A stretch of DNA of 55,985 bases from Microcaldota archaeon. GTDB taxonomy: Archaea > Micrarchaeota > Micrarchaeia > Micrarchaeales > Micrarchaeaceae. The stretch is taken from the NCBI GenBank assembly GCA_021789815.1, contig JAJYIZ010000002.1, positions 1-55,985 on the forward strand, in the 5' to 3' direction. The notes under the pieces were generated by a model. That model searched no databases. It was given only the letters and a program-made list of their open reading frames with translations, and was not told the origin of the DNA. Shown one piece after another: positions 25,054 to 32,574 of the stretch. The position numbers and the translations under genes were made by a program. Position 1 is the stretch's first letter; each line of letters opens with the position of its first letter.

Positions 25054-26847
25054 TCAGTCTGATGCGAGAACAGATGCGTCTGTATCAATGGGTTCTAGGA
25101 GTTCTTCCGAATCAGGATCAAGTACAGCTTTGGGAGCAAGGTTCTTGGAAGGCTCTGAAAGACTATTAAGAGGAAGATCTTCAAGGTTCTCAGATGGTGG
25201 TTCTGCAGGGGGCGCGTATCTTGAGGGATCCGGAAGTGGAGATGCGCAGTTTGCTGCTGGGGAGATGTGACCGCTGAAACTTTTTAGGTCTTCTATGTTG
25301 AGTACCATGGTCTTGTCCTTCTCGAAGTAGCTCTTGTAGAAACCAAAGGCCCTGCTGTTCACAAATACAATCGTTTGTGGATACTCTTTGGAGCGGGCAT
25401 CAAGCATCTTTGATGTGCTCCTGTAGCTCTTCCTGCCGGTTTCATATTCTATGGCAGTCTTAACTCCGCGTATGTACGCGACTATGTCAGGGCCTTGAGA
25501 ATTATTCAATATGAAATGCCTTATCCTGAGTTCAGACAGCCTATCTGAAACCCTGTTTACGCAATCATAATGTTCCGCACTTTGGAAACTCCTTTTCTTT
25601 TCATTATCTGTGTTCGTTTTCTGGGCTGGTGCCTCTGGGCCTGCAGCTTCGACTACCTGTTTCGCTGTTGGGGTAGTAACCACAATTGGCTCTTTCATTC
25701 TGCCTGTCACAACAAGGGCTTCGTTCTGTTTGAGTTCGCGAAGCTTGCTTCTAACAAGGCTCCTTCTCTGCTCTTCGCCGCCAGACATGGCGCTCGCTAT
25801 GTAGTTGACCTCAGATGGGTCCCTGGAATAGAATGATATCAGGGTAGAAGCGTTGGCCAGTACCTGCCTGTCTAGGTTGCCGGTTATATGTGTAGCTATT
25901 ACTACACCGGAGCCGTATTTTCTGCCCTCTTCGACCATGCTCCTTACAGAGTTGTAGCCCGCCTGTGAGTTAAGCAGGAACTGGGCCTCGTCTATCATTA
26001 TGAAGAGCCTGAGACCTTTCTCCCTTTCCATTCCTTTCATTGATGTGTATATGCGCTTTAGGAGCTCGTGTATGTAGATTACACGTGCTTCTGTGCTCTT
26101 CAGCCCTGCGAGAGAGAAGGAGCTTATGCCCTCTTTCAGCCCTTCCACAGACACCGTGTTTGAATTGAACGCGCTGTTGTTCAGCAACGATATTTTCTCC
26201 TTGAGGTGCTGCAGCGTGTTGGTCTCTGCCGCACTCCTCGAGTTCTTTATGAATATGTTCAGTTCTTTTAGCAGATCGCTCATCGTCGGCTGCCTTTTCT
26301 GCACACCTTTCATTTCGAGTTTCCTATATGTGTAACGCAGACAGGCGCCTAGCTTTGTTGCCTGTATATAACCCAAAGAGTATACGTTCTTTAGTAGGGA
26401 GACCAGCTCCGATATCCTGTCTTCTTTAGATAGCCCATTCAGCTCGAGTATGTTTATACCGGTATTAGCGCAATCGTATACCCGACCGTTCAGGCTCCTT
26501 ACAATCTTCTCGTGCTCGTTATGCGCATCGAAAACTATAGCTGAGATTCCCATTCCTTTTATGTCAGCCAGTATGGACTTGAAAAGCGTGCTCTTTCCGT
26601 ATCCACTCATTCCAACTATTATCATGTGGGGATTTGGCTCTCTGTTTGGATTTATCCTGATCTCTTTTCTGAGCCTTCTCCATGAGACCCCGTTATAAAG
26701 TTCGGTCCGCACGCCTCTGCCTGCCTTTTTGTAAATGATCTTTCTGCGTTGTGAAAGAACCGATTGTGCCTTGCCTATTATGATCGAAGGAACACTGTCC
26801 TTCTTGAAAAACCTGATAATATCTTTTATCTTTTTTAGAAACTCTAT
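25054..26847 (-). CDS. HerA/VirB4-type ATPase fused to PD-(D/E)XK-like nuclease domain
   Basis: A P-loop DNA-pump-like ATPase. Counting from the GTG at 26712, the Walker A motif is GMSGYGKST (34-42), 'VFDAHNEHEK' follows, and the Walker B is 'LFIMIDEAQFLL'; sensor segment 'GSGVVIATHITGNLDRQVL' fits HerA/DUF87 proteins. After a linker, residues about 380-490 hold a separate alpha/beta unit with 'GPDIVAYIRGVKTAIEYETG', the D...ExE pattern of PD-(D/E)XK or replication-relaxation-type nucleases. An acidic tail ends the protein. The same frame stays open and protein-like for 52 codons above the GTG ('FLKKIKDIIRFFKKDSVPS') but holds no ATG, GTG or TTG; the ATA at 26847, about 26 bases from a TATA-like box, is a candidate start. 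It may process or translocate DNA ends, in repair, mobility or defence. Confidence 0.7.
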   Translation of the reverse strand: MEFLKKIKDIIRFFKKDSVPSIIIGKAQSVLSQRRKIIYKKAGRGVRTELYNGVSWRRLRKEIRINPNREPNPHMIIVGMSGYGKSTLFKSILADIKGMGISAIVFDAHNEHEKIVRSLNGRVYDCANTGINILELNGLSKEDRISELVSLLKNVYSLGYIQATKLGACLRYTYRKLEMKGVQKRQPTMSDLLKELNIFIKNSRSAAETNTLQHLKEKISLLNNSAFNSNTVSVEGLKEGISSFSLAGLKSTEARVIYIHELLKRIYTSMKGMEREKGLRLFIMIDEAQFLLNSQAGYNSVRSMVEEGRKYGSGVVIATHITGNLDRQVLANASTLISFYSRDPSEVNYIASAMSGGEEQRRSLVRSKLRELKQNEALVVTGRMKEPIVVTTPTAKQVVEAAGPEAPAQKTNTDNEKKRSFQSAEHYDCVNRVSDRLSELRIRHFILNNSQGPDIVAYIRGVKTAIEYETGRKSYRSTSKMLDARSKEYPQTIVFVNSRAFGFYKSYFEKDKTMVLNIEDLKSFSGHISPAANCASPLPDPSRYAPPAEPPSENLEDLPLNSLSEPSKNLAPKAVLDPDSEELLEPIDTDASVLASD

Positions 26848-26898
26848 CGTAAAACCACCTATGAACGCTTATTAATCTTGTCAACTAAGGATTAGCAT

Positions 26899-27022
26899 GC
26901 CAGGGTGGCAGAATCTGGTATCGCGCCGGTCTTGAGTTTACAAAACGTCAAGAGCTGATCTGTGATGCAAAAAGAAAACCGGTGTCCGCAAGGACTTTAG
27001 GGTTCAAATCCCTACCCTGGCG
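26899..27022 (+). tRNA. tRNA-Ser (anticodon TGA) with 40-base intron
   Basis: Acceptor GCCAGGG (26899-26905) pairs with CCCTGGC (27015-27021), discriminator G. The T arm is TAGGG-TTCAAAT-CCCTA and there is a long variable arm (GTCC-GCAA-GGAC), so this is a class II tRNA. The anticodon stem CCGGT (26926-26930) pairs only with ACCGG at 26978-26982, leaving an intron at about 26937-26976 after position 37. The joined loop is CTTGAGA with anticodon TGA (26933-26935). TCAAGA inside the intron is complementary to the anticodon loop, as in bulge-helix-bulge precursors. G at position 73 and the anticodon both say serine rather than leucine. No encoded CCA. Confidence 0.88.
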
Positions 27023-27034
27023 ATTCAGAAAAAG

Positions 27035-27604
27035 TCATTTCTTTTTCATCAGTATTGCCCAATCTGTCAGATTCTTCAGCTGCTTCTTCATCTGCCCTAT
27101 TATCTTCTTATCTGTGACCTTGCCGTTCTTTATCTTCTCGTCTGCATTGGTAACCTTTACCTCTATGCCGCTTATTGCATGCATTCCTGAACCTAGCATA
27201 ATCTGCCGCATATGAAGCGAGGCCCTTATTCCTCCGAACTGTCCATCAGATGAGCTCATCACAGATGCCGGCTTGCCGATAAAAGAATTATCCGCATCTG
27301 GTCTCGACGCCCAGTCTATTGCGTTCTTGAGATAGCCGGGCACAGAGTAGTTGTATTCCGGAGTGACTATCAGAAGAGCGTCTGCGCCTCTTATCGCCTT
27401 CTTAAATGCTTTTACGCGCTTGGGCATCGCGCTATTTTCGATGTCCTGATTGAACGCTGGGATTCCCTCAAGGCTAAAGGTCTCCAATGTTGCGCCCTCG
27501 GGAACCAACTCCTTGGCGCTTTCCAGAATGGCTGTGCTGAATCCACCTTTCCTAAGGCTCGCTCCGAAGCCAAGTATCCTTATTTTTGCCATAGAATCAT
27601 TCAC
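27035..27604 (-). CDS. NAD(P)H-dependent FMN reductase-like flavoprotein
   Basis: 189 residues, flavodoxin-like fold. Signs: 'ILGFGASLRKGGFSTAIL' (phosphate loop, G-S-x-R-x(3)-S type), 'GADALLIVTPEYNYSVPGYLKNAIDWASR' (the PEYN-S-PG-LKNAID flavin motif, very typical), and 'VMSSSDGQFGG'. It would reduce FMN, quinones or azo/metal substrates with NAD(P)H. The ATG at 27604 overlaps the msrA stop by four bases; an ATG at 27592 is an alternative. Third gene of the msrB-msrA operon, so a role in oxidative-stress reduction is likely. Confidence 0.9.
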   Translation of the reverse strand: MNDSMAKIRILGFGASLRKGGFSTAILESAKELVPEGATLETFSLEGIPAFNQDIENSAMPKRVKAFKKAIRGADALLIVTPEYNYSVPGYLKNAIDWASRPDADNSFIGKPASVMSSSDGQFGGIRASLHMRQIMLGSGMHAISGIEVKVTNADEKIKNGKVTDKKIIGQMKKQLKNLTDWAILMKKK

Positions 27605-28122
27605 TTGATGTTGAATTCCTTTTTTATCATGTTCACTTTCGGTCTCGTAACAAACATGCAGTATGGCTGGAGTGGATTTCTTTTATAGTAATCTTTGTGG
27701 TGCTCCTCGGCAGCATAAAACTTGTCAAGTTTCTTTACCTCTGTCACTATTGGCTTGTCATATTCCTTCTTTGCCTGCCAGATGAATTTGTCTATGGTTT
27801 TTTTCTGCTCATCGTTGTTGTAGAGTATTATGGACCTGTATTGCGTTCCCACATCATTTTCCTGCCTGTTCAAGGACGTAGGATCGTGCATCTTGAAGAA
27901 GACTTTCAATAGCTGCTCTAGAGATATTACCTCAGTATTATACTCTATCTGGAGGACCTCTGCGTGGCCCGTCTCGCCTGTGCACACCCGTTCATAGTTT
28001 GGGTTCTTTGCAGTACCACCTGCGTACCCTGGCGTTGTTTTGGTAACGCCTTTGAACATCTGGAAGACAGCCTCTGTGCACCAGAAGCAACCTCCACCAA
28101 AGACTATGCTATCATTTTTCAT
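27601..28122 (-). CDS. msrA: Peptide methionine sulfoxide reductase MsrA
   Basis: Repairs the S form of methionine sulfoxide in proteins. 173 residues with the catalytic 'FGGGCFWC' (C12 catalytic), 'GVTKTTPGYAGG', 'TGETGHAEVLQIEY' and 'NDVGTQYRSIIL'. The C-terminal resolving Cys may be C-terminal 'YCMF' or C15. Start overlaps the end of msrB by 11 bases. Confidence 0.96.
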   Translation of the reverse strand: MKNDSIVFGGGCFWCTEAVFQMFKGVTKTTPGYAGGTAKNPNYERVCTGETGHAEVLQIEYNTEVISLEQLLKVFFKMHDPTSLNRQENDVGTQYRSIILYNNDEQKKTIDKFIWQAKKEYDKPIVTEVKKLDKFYAAEEHHKDYYKRNPLQPYCMFVTRPKVNMIKKEFNIK

Positions 28123-28507
28123 TCTTATCCTTCTCTTTTGGTATGAACTTCATTGATAGTGAATTAACGCAATGCCTCACGTTCTTTGGCGTTAAGCCTT
28201 CTCCTTTATAGAAATGGCCCAGGTGAGCACCACACCTTGCGCATTCGAGCTCATCCGATGCGCCCAATATTTTGTGAATTCCATCTGGGGGGATATGTTT
28301 TACCGCCCCGGGTATCTCGTCATCGAAGGCTGGCCACCCACAATGCGCGTCGAACTTGTCCTTCGACCTATAGAGCGGTGCGTTGCATCTTCTGCATACG
28401 TATGTGCCATCCTTGAAGAAGTTGCCATACTCACCACTAAATGGCCATTCTGTCCCTTTATTTACTATTACTTGCTCTTCCTCTTTAGTGAGTTTGTTGA
28501 ACTTCAT
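28112..28507 (-). CDS. msrB: Peptide methionine sulfoxide reductase MsrB
   Basis: Reduces the R form of methionine sulfoxide. 131 residues. Zinc site C38/C41 and C89/C92; 'AHCGWPAF' and the catalytic C113 in 'RHCVNSLSMKF'. First gene of the msrB-msrA-flavin reductase operon, five bases after the PIN gene stops being read (stop at 28512). Confidence 0.96.
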   Translation of the reverse strand: MKFNKLTKEEEQVIVNKGTEWPFSGEYGNFFKDGTYVCRRCNAPLYRSKDKFDAHCGWPAFDDEIPGAVKHIPPDGIHKILGASDELECARCGAHLGHFYKGEGLTPKNVRHCVNSLSMKFIPKEKDKNEK

Positions 28508-28511
28508 TATT

Positions 28512-28925
28512 TCACTTTAACCTTATGGATTTCTGATCTATCCTCTCAATATTTTTTATTTTATCGAATATATGATCGCTGCTTATGATTCTACCATCCA
28601 TGCTTAATGCCGTAGCTGCATGGTAAGCGTCAAACGGGCCCATCTGGTATTCTTCGATCAAAGCGGCGGCGTTCAGACATATTTCCTTGCTCACGTTAAT
28701 CCATTCTAAGTTCCGAATATCTAGCAACGAACTCACTGCGGTCACAACTTCTGCCGCGCGATTTTCCTTTAGCAACCAAAAAATTACTTCTTGTAATGCT
28801 GCAGAGGATGCATATGCCCCTGTTATTTCACCTTTGTGTATTGCAGATATTATGTAGGCTGCATCATCTCTAAGTCTGTCATTTTCCTTTATAGTAGCTA
28901 TAAACGTATCGGATTCTATCAACAT
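28512..28925 (-). CDS. vapC: PIN-domain ribonuclease toxin (VapC type)
   Basis: 137 residues with the acidic PIN residues D6 (MLIESDTF), E46 (LQEVIF), D99 (GPFDAYHAATAL) and D117 (SSDHIF). Such toxins cut tRNA or rRNA when released from the antitoxin. Start is directly after the stop of the AbrB-type gene (one base), forming a clear toxin-antitoxin pair. Confidence 0.88.
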   Translation of the reverse strand: MLIESDTFIATIKENDRLRDDAAYIISAIHKGEITGAYASSAALQEVIFWLLKENRAAEVVTAVSSLLDIRNLEWINVSKEICLNAAALIEEYQMGPFDAYHAATALSMDGRIISSDHIFDKIKNIERIDQKSIRLK

Positions 28926-29180
28926 TCAGGCACTATTTTTACCAGCTTCTTCCATGGCCATCTGGTTTATTTTCCTCTTTATTTCTTGGATTGTATCTTT
29001 TGTTTTAATTTTCATGGATAGCAGGGTTTTAAGGGGGTCGGTTGAACGGGGGACTATAACAATATGATCCCCTAGGTCTATGCAGGTAATTCTATCGCCC
29101 TCCTTTATGGAATATCTCATACGTATCTTCTTTGGCAGTGTTATTTGACCCTGCCTTGTAACCTTTCCTTCGTAGTTCAA
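28926..29180 (-). CDS. vapB: AbrB/SpoVT-fold antitoxin (VapB type)
   Basis: 84 residues. 'EGKVTRQGQITLPKKIRMRYSIKEGDRI' is the swapped-hairpin AbrB DNA-binding fold (TRQGQITLPKxIR is very typical), followed by a helical tail that would wrap the PIN toxin. The product likely represses its own promoter; TATA-like ATTTTATAGTAATG lies upstream at about 29190-29203. Confidence 0.9.
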   Translation of the reverse strand: MNYEGKVTRQGQITLPKKIRMRYSIKEGDRITCIDLGDHIVIVPRSTDPLKTLLSMKIKTKDTIQEIKRKINQMAMEEAGKNSA

Positions 29181-29282
29181 TCCATCACTACTATTTTATA
29201 GTAATGAATATTAATAAACCTTTGTTTTTAGTAATTTCATGAATGAATAAAGAGGGCATCCTGTTGATGCCCTGCTGCATAG

Positions 29283-29582
29283 CTACTGTCGGTGCGGCGG
29301 CCTGTCTATGCTGTACTTCAGCTCCTCCCAGTCGACCTGGCCGGAGAACCTGTATGCGAGCTCACCCAAGCTCTCCTCCTTGAAGTTCTCGCTCAGCTTC
29401 CTGCACTTTACTAGGTATATGACCAATTGGGCCATCTCCCCCGCAAAATGCATGTCCATTGTCTGCCTAGCTAGTACCTCAAGCTCGTCCAGGAGCTGCA
29501 TGCCGCATGTTCTGCTCATCCTCTCAACGTAGCCGGATATTGCGGAGCGAAGCTCGCGCTCCTCTGCGCTTATCTGCTCCAT
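29283..29582 (-). CDS. Hypothetical small helical protein
   Basis: 99 residues, almost entirely helical, with two Cys (C26 and a later 'VKCRKL'). Pattern 'EQISAEERELRSAISGYVERM' at the start suggests a coiled or bundle fold. No motif known to me. An in-frame stop lies seven codons upstream, so the ATG is well set. G+C-rich compared with the TA genes on its left. Confidence 0.45.
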   Translation of the reverse strand: MEQISAEERELRSAISGYVERMSRTCGMQLLDELEVLARQTMDMHFAGEMAQLVIYLVKCRKLSENFKEESLGELAYRFSGQVDWEELKYSIDRPPHRQ

Positions 29583-29730
29583 GCTGGCACCAAAATTCGT
29601 TGATCAGCTTGTATAGCGCCGATCTTGCGCGTTTCTGTGACTTTATAGTGATAATCATATTTATATACTTTACTACAAGATTATGAAGTAAAAGAAAGTC
29701 TTTTATATTTAAATAGCACTTATGTGACTG

Positions 29731-29794
29731 CCGTATGCGCATCTGAGCATGCGGTACCAAAACTCGGGCCCGCTCCGGCGGGCTTGGTGCTCAA
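29731..29794 (+). promoter_or_regulatory. Structured 5' leader of the membrane protein/ATPase operon
   Basis: A TATA element (TATATTTAAATA, 29704-29715) predicts transcription from about 29733-29735, leaving a leader of about 60 bases, long for this genome. It can form two exclusive folds. Fold A: CCGTATGC (29731-29738) with GCATGCGG (29747-29754). Fold B: TGAGC (29744-29748), ACCAA (29756-29760) and GCCCGC (29768-29773) pair in order with GCTCA (29789-29793), TTGGT (29784-29788) and GCGGGC (29778-29783), closed by a UCCG tetraloop. Fold B ends two bases before the ATG at 29795 and would hide it. It fits a switch-like control element; the trigger is unknown. Confidence 0.5.
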
Positions 29795-30085
29795 ATGATC
29801 TCAGGCTTTATGGGCTTCTACTCTGCGCGGCAGAGAGGCGGCCTTCTTTTCTATGTATCGGCGGCCATTGCCTCCGCCCTTTTTCTTGTGCTTGGCACGC
29901 TATATGCATTTTATTACATAGGATTAGATATACCTGCGCTTCCATTCATTCTCATAGGTTTAATTTTTGCAGTAACAATGCTCTTTCTAAACCGCAGGCA
30001 TGAAACCACGATCACGCACAGGGCCAAAATCGCGATCTTGATGTCGCTGCTGCTATCTACGATGTCATTGTATCTGATTCTATGA
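29795..30085 (+). CDS. Small membrane protein, partner of the HerA/VirB4-type ATPase
   Basis: 96 residues, three hydrophobic helices (about 18-42, 45-65, 76-95) with a basic loop 'NRRHETTITHRAK'. Size and build resemble VirB3/PrgI-like or other small partners of DNA-translocating ATPases, but sequence identity cannot be judged. Its stop overlaps the ATPase start by four bases (ATGA), so they are translated together. Confidence 0.6.
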   Translation: MISGFMGFYSARQRGGLLFYVSAAIASALFLVLGTLYAFYYIGLDIPALPFILIGLIFAVTMLFLNRRHETTITHRAKIAILMSLLLSTMSLYLIL

Positions 30086-32283
30086 GTACATGTTGTTATG
30101 AGATCTCTTCGGTTCCAGACAAGCCTTTTGATAGGGGACTCTTCCTTGAGGTGATGGGTAGGGAGAGCTTTGCGATCGCTTATGATATGAGCAGAAGAAT
30201 GAGCTTCCTGGTTTTTGATCCTTTATCTGACAGCAGAACTCGGGTAATTAGCTCTGTCATAGCTGGCCTAGATTTCCGGAAAGGCGAGCTTGATGAATCT
30301 TCCCTTGGATTCCATATTATGTCAGCATATAGGGGTTTGGAGAGTTTTCCGCAAGCCTTCCTTTCGGATATCTTTGATGCCGGGCTAGGAGGAATCCTCT
30401 ACATGATCTTTGTTCCACAAACCGAGAAGGAGATATCGCCCGCAAGAGAATACATGGAAAGAAAGCTTAGCGGTATAAGTGTCGCGAGCGGTTATTCGGT
30501 ATCTGATTCAGGATCTGGGAAACGCACGAGCAGATCGATACAGCATCAGAGCTTTGAGAGATCCGATGAATCGAGCATGCTCAGGGAGATGCTCGAGACG
30601 CTTAACAGGTCAGTTACAGCGAATGGGTTAGCGTACAAGATAGCTTTCGCTACCACAACACCCGAACTCAAGGAGTATCTTCTTTCAAAAATGGTACTGC
30701 TTGATTCACACGCCTTTAATGGCTCTGCCGATGAACTTATCGCACACATAGAAGAGACGCGCTGCATGCCATTCGGCAGCGACTTTGCAAAGAGGCTTGT
30801 CAACTTCTATGGTAGCGTAGAGACGAGCTATACAATAGCAACATCTTATGCGAGCTCTTTGGGGGATGTCCCGCTTGGCAATTTCCTGAAAGATTCTGTA
30901 CACGAGACAAGCAATATGATAATGGTTAATAGGACGGCTCTAAACCTTGGCTTCATAATAAGCGGCCTTCCAGGATCTGGGAAGACCAGAGAGGCAATGT
31001 CCATACTCGATTCTGCAATGAGGGTTGGTAGCACTAGAGTAATAGTGATATCGCCTACCGATGAATGGGATTCTTTTGCACTATCGCATAGAATGTACCT
31101 TATCAAACTCTGCGAAGACAGTATACCGATAAACTTCTTCAGGTGCCCTAGAGGAACCGACAGGCAGAGGTTCTATGAATCGCTGGCTATGATACTTGCT
31201 TCCGCTTCTGCTGCTGGCCCATACAGGAATCCGATGGAGAAATGCATGCTCAACGCTTTCAGAAGGGTGTACAAGGAAACGGATACACCAGATCCGGTTG
31301 CTGTTTATTCTGAAATAGAGGAATCGATAGCAAGAATGCATGGAAAACGCACGAACGTTGGTATAAAATACACAAAGCATGGAGAGAATATCAAATCTTC
31401 CATGGAGAATCTTGTTGCGGTTCTGCAGATGCCGGAGTATTCTGAAAGGAGGGGCGTCTGCATAGAGGAGTTGCTTGAAGGCGGAATGGTCTTTGATATA
31501 TCTGGCGCAGGAGTAGAGACAAAAACTCACTTTTACGCTCTAATTCTGAATCAAATATATTCGGTTGCATCATCCTTAGATTCCAATGGCGATGATGATC
31601 TTAGGATTGTGATCTGCCTTGAAGAGGCTCAGATGATGCTTAGGGAGCAGAGATCGCCTGTAGTAGAGGATATGAGAAACAGGATCCAGGATTTTAGAAA
31701 GAAGGGCGTGGGGCTGATGTTGCTCGCGCATAATATAACCGATATCGATGTAGGGATACGAAGGCTCTGCCAGATGAAGATCTATCTGAAGCAGGCCTCA
31801 GACGTGGCAGAAGCGGCAGCAGGAGACCTAGTCTTTGCACATGCTGAACAAGAAGATATCTCATCAAAACTGAAGCATCTTGATTCAAGAGTGGGAGCCT
31901 TGAGCTACGTGAGCAAGGAGGGCAACGAAAAGAGAGCCCATGATTCCGTGTTTATCAAGACAAAAGAATATATGAACCTGCCTGTATCTGAGTACCAGAA
32001 TCCAGTTTTGGCTTACGCGAAGAAGAGAAGACTCGCTGCCTCAAAAAGGATAGTTTCGACTATTGTAGTCCGCGCGAGCGATGATGTTCTTGGGCTGCGG
32101 ATAATGTATCTGGGTGAAGAGATTGGTCAATATGTATTTGGAGAGGGTCCAAAGGTTGTATCTGGAGAGCTGATAGAAAGCAGAAGTTATTCCGTGGAGT
32201 TACTTGGACCTAGAGACAGAGTACTAAGAAGACTTGAGGTGGTCGCAACTCCAGAGATTGGTATAGATGCTGCAGTAAAATGA
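30082..32283 (+). CDS. HerA/VirB4-type P-loop ATPase
   Basis: 733 residues. An N-terminal alpha/beta part (1-280), then the ATPase: Walker A GLPGSGKT (295-302), 'VISPTDEW', Walker B 'IVICLEEAQMML' with E514/E515, then 'RKKGVGLMLLAHNITDIDVGIR', the sensor/arginine-finger segment of HerA-FtsK-VirB4 proteins. A beta-rich C-terminal domain (about 650-733) is added. Such ATPases are hexameric pumps for DNA or secreted substrates; a membrane partner overlaps the gene upstream. It is unlike the nuclease-fused HerA at 25054. Possible roles are DNA transfer, pilus-like secretion or defence; none can be fixed. Confidence 0.8.
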   Translation: MSTCCYEISSVPDKPFDRGLFLEVMGRESFAIAYDMSRRMSFLVFDPLSDSRTRVISSVIAGLDFRKGELDESSLGFHIMSAYRGLESFPQAFLSDIFDAGLGGILYMIFVPQTEKEISPAREYMERKLSGISVASGYSVSDSGSGKRTSRSIQHQSFERSDESSMLREMLETLNRSVTANGLAYKIAFATTTPELKEYLLSKMVLLDSHAFNGSADELIAHIEETRCMPFGSDFAKRLVNFYGSVETSYTIATSYASSLGDVPLGNFLKDSVHETSNMIMVNRTALNLGFIISGLPGSGKTREAMSILDSAMRVGSTRVIVISPTDEWDSFALSHRMYLIKLCEDSIPINFFRCPRGTDRQRFYESLAMILASASAAGPYRNPMEKCMLNAFRRVYKETDTPDPVAVYSEIEESIARMHGKRTNVGIKYTKHGENIKSSMENLVAVLQMPEYSERRGVCIEELLEGGMVFDISGAGVETKTHFYALILNQIYSVASSLDSNGDDDLRIVICLEEAQMMLREQRSPVVEDMRNRIQDFRKKGVGLMLLAHNITDIDVGIRRLCQMKIYLKQASDVAEAAAGDLVFAHAEQEDISSKLKHLDSRVGALSYVSKEGNEKRAHDSVFIKTKEYMNLPVSEYQNPVLAYAKKRRLAASKRIVSTIVVRASDDVLGLRIMYLGEEIGQYVFGEGPKVVSGELIESRSYSVELLGPRDRVLRRLEVVATPEIGIDAAVK

Positions 32284-32331
32284 CGGGAAAGGTATTTATA
32301 TGTTTAAGCATACAAACATATTAGTGGTAAA

Positions 32332-32574
32332 ATGATGAAGCGGACGACAGTACTTTTAGAGGGTGAGGTATACGATGCTCTGGTGAAAGAGAGCCTTGAG
32401 AAGTATAGAAACTCTAAGGCGATATCAAAGGTACTTAATGAGATTGTAAAGAGAACGCTAACCAGCAGAGGTAGACTATCAAAGCTATTGCACGCTAAGA
32501 AATTTGCTTACGTGGATGAAAAGGAATTTGAGAAGTTTAGACATGAATTGTCGCAAAGTGTGATAGAACGATAG
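32332..32574 (+). CDS. vapB: Antitoxin, ribbon-helix-helix type (VapB)
   Basis: 80 residues. 'KRTTVLLEGEVYDALVKESLEKYRNSKAISKVLNEIV' is a ribbon-helix-helix DNA-binding unit (strand then two helices); the rest would clamp the toxin. The product is normally an autorepressor. TATA-like GGTATTTATATG is at 32290-32301. Stop TAG shares bases with the toxin start (ATAG). Confidence 0.8.
   Translation: MMKRTTVLLEGEVYDALVKESLEKYRNSKAISKVLNEIVKRTLTSRGRLSKLLHAKKFAYVDEKEFEKFRHELSQSVIER

Noticed and set aside
25034-25270. Open frame starting MARKKAPQSDAR on the plus strand
   Set aside because: It is low-complexity and lies antisense to the acidic tail of the HerA-nuclease gene, whose codon pattern explains it; no clear promoter spacing.
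26899-27022. First read as tRNA-Leu because of the long variable arm
   Set aside because: With the intron removed the anticodon is TGA and the discriminator is G, both serine.
26880-27040. tRNA-Ser as an integration site for an element holding the HerA-nuclease gene
   Set aside because: No integrase and no repeated copy of the tRNA 3' end was found; the HerA gene lies on the 5' side.
29524-29760. Minus-strand frame of 78 residues
   Set aside because: It overlaps the better-supported 29283-29582 gene and the leader/promoter of the opposite operon, and its sequence has no fold-like pattern.
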